Source: Glandiceps talaboti
Taxonomy: Eukaryota; Hemichordata; Enteropneusta; Spengelidae
Assembly (NCBI RefSeq): GCF_964340395.1
Contig: NC_135553.1
Span: forward strand, 12,326,501 to 12,390,500
Length of the DNA: 64,000 nt
Direction: 5' to 3'
Positions 1-40,481 of the stretch are shown here, in pieces (within the stretch, counting starts at the first letter, position 1; each line of letters begins with the position of its first letter). Position numbers and translations under genes: made by a program. A model generated the notes under the pieces. That model saw only the letters and a list, made by a program, of their open reading frames with translations, was not told the DNA's origin and did not search any database.

Positions 1-2425
1 CTTTATCATCTTTTCAAAAGAGTATATATGACATTTCATGTGAATAACAGTAATTGTAAGGATACACTCAGTCAGAGTGGCCATATGGTAGCTGGGTGAA
101 TGTTCGTTTTTATTGAATCTACGTACTTGCCAATAAATGTACATGTGCAATAAAACTATAAGACCCCATGAACGATTTAAAATGTAGCATACATGTACTA
201 TGTACTTGATATCGATCAAACTCGTCATAGGCATTATTGGGTAATGTTGTATAAAGTCTACAATTTAGAATAAATACATGCCAAAAATACAGAAAATTTA
301 TTTGAATGTCAAATAATGCTTTTATTTTTTATCAGGTCTGTAGACATTTTGGCTGACGCCACACTCCCAAAGGACGGACTAGCATGCATAACATTGCTAC
401 AAATAATGTTTTAGCTAGCAACAATACTTTATTCAGGAAATCACTGTATATACAGTGGCCATGTAAGTGATTGCTATGTTCATCTATTGCGTGACAGCTC
501 GTGTGGTCGCCCTGGTAGGATACTGACGGCTATTAACACTCATGTAATTTTTGAAGAGTAATGTAACTTACTCTTGACTGGGATGTGCAACAATGAGAAT
601 AACAAATACCACTAATTTGTAAAAGCTATTTTAGGTGAAGTCGGACGGACCAAAATAACACTAAAAGAGCTGCATTAAATCGAGGCAGGGCTACATTTTG
701 TATATAAGGCAGTTATCAATTAATAACTAAGTCTACTGTTTGTAAAATTAAAAATTAAAAGTAGAACTATCCATTGAAGCATGGAATACTATTGAACTTG
801 AAGATATTTCCTAAAATTCCACAAAGATATGGAATTGAAGATTCACTGACATTATTTTGAAAAGCAACAATACCAGTGTCTTATGTTCAGATAAATATCT
901 ACACATAATTTCCTACAGACTGATAAAATAACCACTTATAATTATATATATACTGGTGCCCACACACTTTTCAATAATCAGCCATGACCGCAGATATCAA
1001 TACTACACGTTCGTTATGGATACCACGAGTTCGTTCAATAAGTGGTGCCAGGATGTACGGCCACGCCCTAGTAAACACGACCAGTATGATTCATTGAACC
1101 ATTGTTAGTATATCGACGACGGGGATGGCAGGATTAAATCACTTGTTCGATTGAAATCAAGGCCATTGCGTGCATCATGTTGCGAGGTTTTGTGAATGAA
1201 AATATTTTTGTCTGGTTTGTGTTATTTTACATATTAACTATTCAGCCGCGAAATAACATTTCCATTAAATTCTTTTGGTAAACTAGACTATATAAATCCG
1301 CACATCGAATAGAATATTTCCATTAGCATTGTACAGTTTTAACGGTTTCGGGTGTAATTTGATTCGTAAAGACCTGTTTATTTTGCAAACTATTACACGT
1401 ATTTCTACTTTGAGGACGGATACAACATGAAATAAATATTATCACCTGCAGCATGCCGTCAATTACATACAGAACGGAATTTATGTAAAAACAGTCGTAA
1501 ACTTTGCAGTATTAAACCCTTCTATTTTCTTTAGTTTCATCATTTGTAGAACATTTCAGCCAATAAACCTTTATACAAGACAGGACAGACATTTCAACAC
1601 ATCGCACAGTATCATGAGTTTATGGTTTACAACTATAAAATGTTACAGTGTGAATTATTCATCAACCATGTATATTGAATATTGCCAGAACGCTATAATA
1701 CGGCGATTTGATATTACATTGATTTTTATATTTCATCTTTTAACAGTTTCATTTCAAAACAGTAGCTAGTACGATAAATATTGAAAATATCACTTGATAA
1801 AATACATTAATTCATACATCATATATGAGACTGAAAGTGAAAACTTGTAGTGTAATATGATGTTTAAATATATGTCTCTTTATTTACTGATGGTGTTAAC
1901 GTTTGCAAAGTATTGCATGAATTAAATCCATTTTTGGTAAACATAGCTGAACTAATACATTAGTGTTAGAAAGAAAACATGTTCCAAATATGTCCCCATA
2001 TGTTAACCTATGCAGGCCACGCAACTGTGCTGTTCCCATGTACATGTATATGTACGTTATATATACAAAATGTATATCATATCATTTTACAGTTTGACAC
2101 TATCTGACCCTACATGTCTGATGCATATGTGTTACCGTTGTCATTGTGTTTTGGCAGAAGATAATTATAGCAAATGGTATGCAAATGAATGGGTTAAAAA
2201 TAAATGTAATACATTATGATATGTTTGAAAGAAAATAATTTACAAGTGCCAATGATGATATGATAGTTTCCCAATTACTTGTTGATACATAATTAGTAAT
2301 AGATTTTATGTACGTTCATGTATGATACAGTATTTATTAAAAGGAATATACTTAAAAACGTTGTAATACCAAATAAATATATTCAATATAATACATTATA
2401 TATACATGTACGTATATGAGAGAGC

Positions 2426-2428
<3 letters not shown>

Positions 2429-2499
<71 letters not shown>
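2429..2499. repeat. (GA)n microsatellite
   Basis: Near-perfect GA dinucleotide run ending in a short G tract followed by CAGACAGA. Confidence 0.95.
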
Positions 2500-2505
<6 letters not shown>

Positions 2506-3123
2506 ACAGACAGACACAGAGAGAGCGTACATGCTTAATGCACCATTAAATATACAATTTTAAAGTCTCAGTGATTCGTTAGATTCACTTTTCTTACAAT
2601 AACACCTATATGTTCGCCCCATGTATTTAAAACTACTGCGGGGATGTGTTGAGAATAAGATCACACAGATCAATATATTGCATTCTATTTATAGCTACCA
2701 GTATATCATGGTTTTATCTTTCATGTGAAAAAAAAATTAATTTCGAGCGTTGTCAGAGTTCAAAACGAATTGAAGTCTTCAATCTATAGGGAATTCTATC
2801 TAATAATCTGAGTTGATGAATTTGCCTGAGATAACATTTGAAAATAATCATCTATGACTAACTCATCTAATCTCCAATCATTATGTTTTCATTCAATATA
2901 AGCGGTTCAGTTTGTTTCGGTTTATTTGGTCAGGTCACTGTTCGCCATAATGTGTAAAAAATGGCTCCAAATAGAAATACCCGTATGTTTACCGTGGCTA
3001 GACTATTCATATCAAAAACCAAACGTCATATTTTGGGATGGGGTGGGTAGTATAGTCAATGAATGATTAGTTCGATAATAATTTATCACTTCGTTTGCAT
3101 TATGGCCTAAGAAACAAATTGTA

Positions 3124-3458
3124 TGGTTGCGATTACGCTCAATATAGAATAAGTGGGCTAGGTAGATTTTTTATTTCTTTTTTTTTCTTTTTTTTCATGT
3201 GTGAATGTCTAGTTCAGGTAGCTATGTTTTCCGATGTTTTCCATATGGTCTCTATGTTATTCGTTTCTTCCCATCAGATGTATAGGCATTACAGATTGGA
3301 GGAACAGTTTTATATTGTCTTTTTAAGTTGATATCAGTTTCCGCATCCACTATTTCTGGCGAGACTTCACAATTTTCGCGATTTTATTATTTTCTTCTCG
3401 AATGCGTAAAAAAAAGTTTAGGGTCAGCAGTGAAAAACTAAGTGGGGTCGGGTAACAG
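3124..3458 (+). repeat. Interspersed repeat family A, copy 1
   Basis: About 335 bp that aligns along most of its length with 20,397-20,720. Shared landmarks are GATTACGCTCAAT near the start, GTGTCTAGTTCAGGT-type and GGTCTCTRTGTT blocks in the middle, and TTAGGGTCRGCAGTGAAAAACTA at the end. Its frames are open only by chance. Partial copies occur near 6,686-6,722 and 37,781-37,830. No terminal inverted repeat is evident, so the class (SINE, MITE or other) is undetermined. Confidence 0.8.
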
Positions 3459-5154
3459 TTTTTTACGGCCTTACTAGTATTGGTTTAATGTTAGAAGAAT
3501 TTTGTTAATTTATAGTAATCATATTAATATAAAAAGTTAACTTAATTATGAAACTATACCGATAATCATTATAACATAGTGGAGCTATAATTCATTAATT
3601 GTATCCTTTGATGAAATTAACAACGTTACGTCATCCATTTTAAAATGCTTGTACTAATATGATGTGATTATTATGTTGATTAGTTAATGGGTTTATAAGT
3701 AGACTAGTCTAACAATAACACTGAAGAGTGACATAGCTATAGTATGGAATACCAAGTTTTCTTGATAGTTTACCTATCTTCCAAATGGATAATTTGTTCT
3801 ACCTATTTCTAATTACTCCCAATTCAGGTTTCAATCTATTGACAATGTGTTTAAGAAAGGTGAGAAACAGAGTCAAGCCCAAATCACTGAAAATATCACA
3901 TTCATGACTTTGTGTTAATTTGACATTTAAAAAGATATCACACAGTCATAGGCAATTATCATGCAATTGCAGAAATCGGACACAGAATGAAAAGTTATGT
4001 TATAAAGATGGTTACAGGTAATATATCTGCTTTATCTTTCATTATACAGTCATGTGTACAAGTACAAAAAGAATTAGCAACACAACAGCAAAATTATCGC
4101 ATGAGTTTTTCAAGCTTTCGTAAACATCGTCTTTGAAGTATGATAACTGAATACAAATTAATGCTTAGTAAGAGTTTCTACAAGAATACTACTCATAGGA
4201 ATGCTATTTAATATTTGTGGAAAACTCATTTACCCAATAGAATTGCTGAACAGTTGGCAATCCATTTTGTTTGTGTTTCTCTCTATCTAGATATTCTGTA
4301 GACACAACATACTGTTCAGAAAATGTCAGTATCAACTTGACAAAATTGACAAATAACTTTTGTAATAAAGCTCCAAAATTTCAATGCAATTTTGCAGAAT
4401 GTAAAAGTCTACGTTCTAAAGAGTCGACCACCTGTCAAAAAAAACAAAACAATCTGCAGTGGCATTATATTCAATCTTCCAGTGATACAATAGCTTATTA
4501 CAAGGATCTCAACGATGATGAACAGTTTCATCTCTCGCTGGTGATGTACGTATTGCACGCTTAGAGGAGAAGAGTATATCCAATATCAAATCTTACTGGA
4601 GAGTGTTTTATGTCATCAGCTGTCGTCAAAATACTACTTATGTCTCTGTTACAGTGTATCTGTAGTATTCCAATTATGTGTTGTTCAGAAATAATTCTCC
4701 TTTTCATACCCACGTACAATATTTATGCCTTGATTACTCTTTGTGAGCAAATTCATTTACATTTACTCTTAGACTGCTATTTTATCATATACTTGTATAG
4801 TTGTATGAAGTCGTTTGATGTTTTTGTGTTATGGTGCTAATATGGTCCTTGTCGAATCGAAATGTCGCCATCAAGGTAAATATTCCCTCGTCAACTTCAG
4901 AAGTAAACCTCCGTAAGGAATAGTTTAATCTTACCAATTTTTTACGTAATATATACACAAACAATTAAGTGTATATATCGACCTTGACAATCTCAATTTT
5001 ATCAGTCGTCTGATGATCGGTGAGGAAGCTTGAAACTCTGAGTAATAACGACTTATTGCATCCTTATTCTTTTTGAATTAAGTCTATAATGCTCTGCTAC
5101 TAATATTGCATCGAACACTAGACTGTTCTCTCCAGCGAGACACATATACTTATA

Positions 5155-5260
<106 letters not shown>

Positions 5261-8200
5261 TTTGTGTGTATACACATATATGATATGTACACACACATGT
5301 CATGGAGAATGTATGATTCACCACAGTTCTTGTCAAACGAACAAGGTATACAATGTATTCATTTACGACCTGTCTTGTTTAAATCATGTCTTGTTATTCA
5401 CCAGGCACTGATAAATTCACTTGTGTTAAGTTAGGCCAGAATCAAAGTAAGCACGAAGCAATACATTTGACAATCATTACATGGTCTATAGAATGACTCA
5501 CTCTTGTGTAACGTCGAAGTGCTTCCTATTTTACCGAAGACGGTCTGGCTGCCGACTAATATAGTAAATCAACATACATGTACAATTATATTAGACGTTG
5601 TGCAAGAATGAACATTAGAATTGACTGGGTTGCAATGTAAATCTTGGCTGTATAGTGTCACAAGCACTAATACTTGTAAGCTGAATTCGGATGATTGGAT
5701 TGGACACGTTACTTTGTAAACATACAACACAGAATTTATTAATCCTCAAAACTGCTATAGTAGTATAGTGGTCTTACACTAATCTGACTATGTGTAACAT
5801 ATGGCGATAGTAAAAGGGTATTTTGGCTGGGAAATTCGAGTCACAACCATGTGTTGTTTTCGTTTTTCGTTTGCCATATTTCAGAGGCATAATATTGGAA
5901 TAGTACATTATTCTTTCTTTTTTACTAGATTATAATATATATGGATTGTTATACGATATCAGTGACGTCATTTGACGTAGTACAGTCTGTATTAAAATAT
6001 TGTATTTTTATACCAACTTGTAGTTTTTTTGCGTACACACAAATACCCCTCTGGTAGAAAGAGGATCAAACAGAGACCCCAAATTTGCGTCAAAATCAGT
6101 CATGGTACAAAATACATACTCAAATAAGAGGCTTAATCGGGGTTCACGGAATTTCAACCGATAGCGGTGGCTGAATATGCACGAATTGAAGTATACGGAA
6201 GCTGTAGGTGTTTCCAAATATTTTGGTACCTTGATATAATGTAATTGTTGTAACCCCTTTTAAGCAAAAATAAAACAAATTGTTTCCGATGACGATAATA
6301 CAATGGGTAGGTTAAAATTTTATTTTAATTTGTTTTTCCATTTTTCTTGTGTTTTGTTTTGAGAAATTGCTTCAACTTCAAGACAAGATACTCGTTGGCC
6401 ACAATACTTCATCAGTAATAGTTTGATGAGTTGAGGTGTAAAAGAATGAAGACAATGATATGTGAAGTAGAAGAACACAATATGAAGACTGCACTGTTTA
6501 AATTCAACTTACAAATGAACAGTTAAAGACCTGGTTTCCTAGAATGGGATTTGAAACAGATTGACCCACACACAGACAAGTTTCTTACTTGTCTGTGATT
6601 GACCAGAGATGTTTTGCCAAGAAATTCTACACCGGAACGAAAGTGAAATTCTGACCATTTTACGTTTTTGAATGAAATTAAATATTCAGGGTCAGCGGCT
6701 TAAAACTAGGGTAGGTCAGGATATCGGAAACATCCATTTTTTATTAAGTCCAATCATTACGGATGCCATTATTTTTTTCTAATAATTATGAGACTTGGGG
6801 ACAAAATTTACAGTATTGAACTTTTTATTGTGTTTACATTGTTCTATTTACATTTGTACTAGTAGTGATATTAACAGAATTTCGAACTTGGTGCATTTAG
6901 ATGAGTATAATTGAAAGCATGGCCATATTACTATCAGCAATATGTTTTTACTGTCAAGAACAGTCATAAGTAGATCGCGTCTATACGTTAAAGTATATGC
7001 TTATGAAAACTAAAGTGAGCTTATCGGTTTGCTAGACAGTTGACATTAAGTGATCGGCTTGACCTTGTTGTATATTTAAAACACTAGCCCTTTGCAGATA
7101 AAACCTATCGGTACTTTTATCCACGTCAAGGATAGGATCTCTGATGTGTGTCAGTGCCAAGCAAAATTTAAAAACCCTACAAAATCAACACCTATTATAC
7201 AGTAACATATATTCTCACGTCAATGGCTTTTACTACGTTTTCACGGCAGGTAAACAAACAAGATAATGGCTGCCAGACGCGGCTTCAAGGGAAGCGTATT
7301 AAATATTCATGAAGCAATTCATTGTAACGAAATATGCTTCACAAAATTGACATCGATTAAGAAGCAAAAATACTGTGAAAAACTGAACATATATCGATGA
7401 TAAAAAAGCCATGTGTTACAGTTGGCGCTGTTACAATCTGCCGGTAAATGTTGACTTTCCAGTGTTTGCTTCCAAGTTTTTTATTTACCTACGATCAAAT
7501 TACGATGTATAGGTATTGGTGCTCCTTTTTGTAGCAGCACACGGCCTTTAATAGATTCGATATATTTTTCTGCTTTCCTTTCATATCTTATATTATTTAT
7601 ATTAAATCATCACCCCTAAGTCATTTAGTAAATGTCCAAAGTAAAAATTAACAACCCGTTCAAGACATGATCCTAATATGACGGACTAATTGATTCCGAA
7701 TATCAAAATATATTGAATAACGGATTTTTAGCTGTGGCAGCATGTTGCATCTAATAATTTATATTGTAATCCTATTTTAATTAAAGTGTTTCAAATTAGA
7801 ATCATGAAACAGCTGGTATAGTTTGACTTGATAAACTAGAAAGCCATAAAACAAAGGAATTGGCTTTAACTCTCACTGCATTGTGGAATTGATATATTAC
7901 ACCCGGGGGCAAGGGTCAACGTGTACACGTAGGGCATGTTAAACGTTGTACAGTAACAGGTTGTGTGAATGACCTAATACGACGTTGGAAAGTGTTTTGA
8001 TGATGTTGAATTGAGACCTTAACATTCCGTTTACACGTTTTATGTGACCTATATTGTCTCCATCACAATACCGTCAATTCTAATATCCATCCCATTACTC
8101 ACATCAACACATATCGATGAATTACTACTAGTATACATTCATTATTTCGAAAACTCTGCTGATTTCATGAGTTGACACGACTTTTAACCCTTGGCGATCT

Positions 8201-9051
8201 CCCACTTCAGAATGTATTCTCGACTCGCGATATTATGACATCACTATATATTGCGACAGTTGCTTAAATATGACCTCGCACACAAAGTGAATTTCATTTC
8301 ATGTCTATTCTCAGTGGTCTCGGTTCACTGCTACTATGTCGACTATTGTTATAACGCATAATACCTACAATGTCAATCGCACTTGACAACGCTAAATTAC
8401 CACACTAATAACCACCGATGTCTCCGAGGGATCACTGTGTTTAGCTATCCGTAGCACCAAGACATAATTTTATCATAGCAAGCAATTAAGCAGTGCCCTT
8501 ATCTATTATGAATAGGCGTTATCACCGCTGGGGACATTAATATTTAAAGTAGTCTATGTGTTAGATTCTTTAATTTTCTGTTCAAATTATCAAATATTTG
8601 CCCCAAGTGGATGCTTAGTAATACTGTTATATGTAATAATTTATGACAAAAATCGTACAAATAAATCAAATTATATGTGTTTTAGCGACGCATTAAAAGG
8701 TGAAGCCGTCTTGGTCACCCAAGAAAATGATGTAAGCTGTTACTTAAACATTTGCATTTCGTAATCCCAAACGTACGTATGCACTGCAACATAGTAAATG
8801 CTACCACTTGCGTGTACACCCACGATATTTGAGACATCGCCATTCCTCAGTAATTTTATTAGATAGCTATATATTACACTGTTATATGTGTGTAATGTAC
8901 ACAAATATTAATAGATTCAGTTGAACGCACATATGGTAAAAAAAATGTCGTGAAATGTACAAGCGGTGACGCCATGTTGTTGATCAGCTGAAACAGAATC
9001 CATCGTGCCGTGTATCTGTTGTTACATTTAAATGTCGCAAATACGACTTAC

Positions 9052-9124
9052 CTCCGGTCGAATCCACCAATACTGATCCCACTAGTAGAACTAGAAACAC
9101 ACAAAGCCAACCCATGGTTGTCAT
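9052..9124 (-). CDS. Candidate signal-peptide first exon of an unknown leftward gene
   Basis: The minus-strand ATG at 9,124 opens a frame of 24 codons with a typical secretory leader: a short N-region, a hydrophobic core (GWLCVFLVLLVGSVLV) and a small polar end (DSTG). It is followed directly by a consensus GTAAGT donor at 9,051, leaving a phase-1 codon. Phase-1 introns after the leader are the rule for secreted mosaic genes, including the large gene to the right. An in-frame upstream ATG exists at 9,172 but gives a charged N-region, so I prefer 9,124. No partner exon was recognised in the remaining 9 kb to the left, so the gene may continue outside the window or the exon may be spurious. Confidence 0.45.
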
Positions 9125-12100
9125 CTTGAAAGTCCTTCTAATTGTAAATATTTCAGAAAAATATCTCCTCATCCGGGTTGATCTACGTAATGCAGTTACT
9201 ACATGTATTCACAATTTAAATGTCCATAAACAAAACACTGTCGCTTTCAACTGCTTTTAGCAATGAACAGGTAGTGTGAAGGATCCTGCAAGCATTAAAC
9301 ACAATAGATGGTGCTCCCTATGTTCAACAGCGGGGCAACACTGTGGGGTTTTGTCACAAAATCTCCAAAAAAATATGAGCTATGTTAACATCCGTGTTCC
9401 GTTGTAGCTAGGCATAGTGGTGGTCCACGAAAATGTTCAACTCTCCTGGGAAAGCATCGACCAATCACCGGCGGTAGCTACGCATTCACTTCAAATTTGC
9501 TTTGTACGACTGGGTTGTTCTATTGTTAACTGCCACAAAGCGATACTCAATTTGCATATCAATACGCTTTCACTTTTTTCATGCAAATGGCCAGCGTTGG
9601 TACAAACGGTGCGTTGTCCGTTGTGATTCGAATAATTCTTTTTAATGAATAGAGAGAAAAAGAAAGGAAAAATGGTATTAATTAAGTTAACTTTTCCTAC
9701 AATAATCAAACTGGTTACAATCATTCGGGAACAATAGCAAATGTGGTAATATAGTACCCGCAGCTTTGATACCAAACCGCGTGTTGACGTTTCTCTGTGC
9801 TTTATTTTTCCCTTTAAACGTAATAATAGCGTTGTACAATAACAACCCTTTTTGTCTTTGTAGAGTTGATTCATTCTTGTTCAGCTAATCTTGTTGGTTC
9901 TTTTAAGCTTGTTAGGTCATCCTTTCAGAGATAGAAACACCTTTGCGTAATACCAGTAGCGCCTGTAAATAAGTATTTAGACGTGTGTGTATGTATGATG
10001 TATATATACACTAGGGCGGGTCGGCATATAACATGTTATTAAATATTTATAGCATTATGAGTGTAGCTGTTACTCACAGCAATTGCTAGTAAAATGGCCG
10101 ATACAGCGACCCAATGTCACCATCGAGAATTTTATATTTGTTTTAATGTGTGGAACACTGAAGCCTAGATTTAATTTCTTCCCAAACCCAAGTGCGTCGT
10201 CAGCCTAATATAACTATGTGGTAAGGAAACCGATCCCCGGCTTCCATATGGTTGCTCAACAGTCGCGAGATCTCGTACTGTTAGATCGATTATCATGACT
10301 CACGATATTCCAGGGTGGAGGGGTACTGGAGAAGGGTGGGGTAGAAAATTTAAAAAAAAAACTATGGTAAGTAAAAATCGTTGAATCGAATATTGAAAGG
10401 ATTGGATAGATATTCTCGACCGAGAGAGTATCCCTGTTCCCCTGCGTTAGAAATATGCGAATTCTGATCCCTGGATTCTGAAAAGGCCTTTAAAATCAAA
10501 CTGTGATGCATTTGTGACGAAATAGTGCATATAAAATCGGCTGGAAACCATAACAATTGAAGTATATGCATTCAAAAGATTCAAGAAACATCTTTTGAAT
10601 TGAAGCCTCCCTATACTGGACAAACGCAGGTGTATTCACGGAGAGGATAATATAAGTCAGAAATACACTGCCATATAGGTGTGCAATATGTTACAATCAT
10701 TAAAACTAGGCGTGAACCGTCATCACCAGTGCTAATTGGTCCTAAAAACTAAAAGTAAACGCTCTCAAACACTGTCTAGTTTAATTGGAAACACAAAGTT
10801 ACTCGATGACTCAACTGAGAATTGTAACACTTTGTAATGCAGTTCAAGCCTGTGGGGGCGCCCGTCACCCCGGGAGATGATACTCACAAACTGTATCCGT
10901 GAAAGTGTTTCGTTCCGCATTAGTAGGTAATCTGCCTAGTAGACGAAGTCAATTCGACAACGGAAATATCAAGTTGTTTTTTCAGATGCAAGGCAAGTTT
11001 CAATATAATGTGTTAAATTTGTTTAACTTGTTATTTAAATTTCATGACATAGCAAACAAATAGCAGATTTTGTTTCACATAAACTTACGTACGTGCCACA
11101 AGTCTAGAACACAGAATTATATAGTGCCATAAAATAATGATCTAACATATAGAAATGTGGGCAATGTTTTAAATGTATAGAGTGTAAAATATGTCGTATC
11201 GCTCCGCCCTCATCGGCTCCAGATTGGCCGATGCGTGAGGGCGCCCCGTCATGGTATACATTGCAGACTATGTCGTCTCAGACCACCAAAAATGATCTGA
11301 GATCGATCCAGTCAATGGAGCCATAAGGATTTGAAAAGATTATTCTTTTGTTCATGCCCCAGGACTAACCCTTTCAACAGTTCTGCCAAATCCAACTTTT
11401 TATATAGTTCTACCATCAGGCATAGTATTGTATTCATTTCGGCTAGGCGAAATATTTATTTAAAATACATTTGGGAATTGGAGAATTACTCCTGAATTTC
11501 TCGAGTTTTGGACCTGTACTGTAGTAGACATATTGCCTATACCATATTAAAGTCCTGAATTGTCAATGGTCCATTGCATTATCAATGGTTCAAATGTTTA
11601 AATTTCAATTTTTTATTTTTAAACAATGCTGAAGGAAAGATATATAACAAGAAAAGCGAAGTCCTCCAGCAAAGAGACATTTGTAAAGAAAGGAAGAAAG
11701 AATGAAGGTGAAAACCAACCGTATCTGTGTATGTCAACATCATTAATATATGTTACTTGGACGCTTGAAGAGTGACTCAGCTTGGCCTGCAACAGGTAGC
11801 TATTAACTACTAAGTCACCTAACGGAGCGGTCAGTTTCTTTGGCGGCGGGGGGGGGGGGGGGCGTTCACTCTGTTTTTGAAAGTGGCAGTAGGGGTGATA
11901 CTGTTTTGAAAATTATGGAGGGGGGGGGTCATTGTGTTTGGATTATGACGGAAGAACTGTGGTATTTGTTATTGTCCATGTTTCTTACATAAATGGTAGG
12001 ACCCCCCCCCCCAATGAGAGGTGCACAAATTCCCATCTAAAGCTTTTTCTCCTACAGTTCACTGTTACTGATACTATTAAACTCCTTTTTGAATATATTT

Positions 12101-12555
12101 ACCCTGTGTAGTCAATAATTATATGATAGTGCATCCCGGGATCTTATAAAGTATTTGCGAGACAGTCATGCAGTCCACGCTGAGTCACGATAAAAAATAT
12201 CTGTCATGTGAATATGATATATGGGGGGGGGGGGGGAGACGACATAATGTTTTAGAGTTAAGTGATAGGGGGTCAGGCTGTTTTCGGTTTTACAGATAGG
12301 GGGTCAGTGACTTTTCGTTGGCCGCTGGAAAAATCCACCGACCCCCTCACCCCCCCCCCCGCCAGAGAAACTGATCGGTCCCTTTATTGAATTAACGACT
12401 CGTATGAATGGGTTATTAATCAGAACACAATATACATAATGAACTAATTTGGGAAATTTTCAGATAGAAGGTAAACTTTTTGTGCCGTTGATTTTGTTGT
12501 TATCATATGCAAAACACAACCGTGCTCAATCACCAGAGAAAAAGTTTAACTACGA
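9125..12555. other. Intergenic DNA with a G-rich foldback element
   Basis: No coding exon was recognised. Apart from the inverted-repeat element at 11,821-12,383 I see only ordinary AT-rich sequence. It separates the orphan leader exon from the 3' end of the large minus-strand gene. Confidence 0.6.
11821..12383. mobile_element. Non-autonomous inverted-repeat element with G tracts (MITE-like)
   Basis: The left end reads GGTCAGTTTCTTTGGCGG followed by a G run. The right end, read on the other strand, is GATCAGTTTCTCTGGCGG followed by a G run, so the ends are imperfect inverted repeats of about 25-30 bp. The interior has further G-run blocks (GGGGGTCA-type) and no coding frame. A target-site duplication could not be fixed with confidence. 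Confidence 0.6.
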
Positions 12556-13451
12556 AAATGTGTCTTTGAACAAGTTTTATTGCCCACAAGTATACCCTCA
12601 TAAATAATTAATATAATCAGCCCTCCACCAAATAACAAATACAATTAATATTGTTTAAACAAATTTTTTAAATGACAGAAAATATAGGTATAAATATGAT
12701 AACATACCATAAACACACAATAAAAAGCCCTTAAATATCAATTGAGTAGATTGCAATGAGATAAATGAATTTCCAATTTTTCCGAACTAAATGATATAAT
12801 ACCATAAACTTGCAAACTTTAAAATTAAAATAAAAACCGACCAACTTGCAACACTTTATTGCTCCAGTTGTTGTTCTGCTTAGTTTTACTGTCTGTACAC
12901 AGTGGGGGTGTAATTGACAAGGAGTTTTGTCTATATATCCATGTTCTTGAGTAGACTTGTTCAGTGTAGAAAATAACTTCCTGTCTCAACAACAACAGAA
13001 AGTTACCCAACATAAACAAGACCCCAAAATCAATTTCATTCCCACTGTGTTCAGACAATAAAACTGCTACTATCCATCTACTAAAACAACAACCGTAGCA
13101 ATAATGTGTTGCCAGTTGGTAGGTTAAAGATTGTAAATAAGACATTTTAATGCTCAATACAGATTAGATGTCTGTGACACAAATCAAAGTAACCCAAATT
13201 CATATCTGAACCCAACAAATTGAAAATTAAATAATGTAATCAACCCCTGTAATTTTAATGAATATTAATATACCTTCACCATAAAATTTCTTTCTCTAAG
13301 CCTGGTCCAGTGAAGTATATATATTATACTTTTAAAATTAACAATTGAAAATGGATAGTGACGTCATAATATTAGTATGTGACGTAACACAGTGATGTCT
13401 TTATGTTGCAGTATTCGACGTTGTCCATTGGGTAGCGTGTATCCTGTCCAG
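12556..13451 (-). other. Putative 3' UTR of the mosaic gene with poly(A) signals
   Basis: Downstream of the predicted stop at 13,452 the minus strand is AT-rich. It carries AATAAA hexamers at about 12,576-12,581 and near 12,853. Either could define the transcript end. The open frame at 12,825-13,157 shows no domain and is treated as UTR. Confidence 0.45.
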
Positions 13452-39896
<26,445 letters not shown>

Positions 39897-40450
39897 CTGA
39901 CAAAACCAAACACCGGGTAAAATTAAAATCTTAGTGGTAAAACTAAACACGGTGTAAAATGAAAATCTTAGTGCTGAAACTGGTAGTTCTCGAAGATGTT
40001 GATATTCAACACTCAAAGCACAGACAAAGAAGAAATGTTTGTCTGTGCGCAAAGGAACACTAACTGAGTAGAGAATTATCCCCAATTGACTATTACGTGT
40101 GTATTATAAAGATAAATAAGAACGAAAGAACGATATACATACATGCACACATGCACACACACACACATGCGCAGACAGATAGACAGACAGACGCACGCAA
40201 GCGCGCACACACACACACTAAGACACAGACACACATACATACATACATACATACATACATACATACATACATACATACATACATACATACATACGTACGT
40301 ACGTACGTACGTACGTACATCCATCCATCCATCCATCCATCCATACATACATACATACATACATACATACATACAATGTACATACATACATACACACACA
40401 CACATACACACACACACATACATACATACATACATACATACATACATACA

Positions 40451-40481
<31 letters not shown>

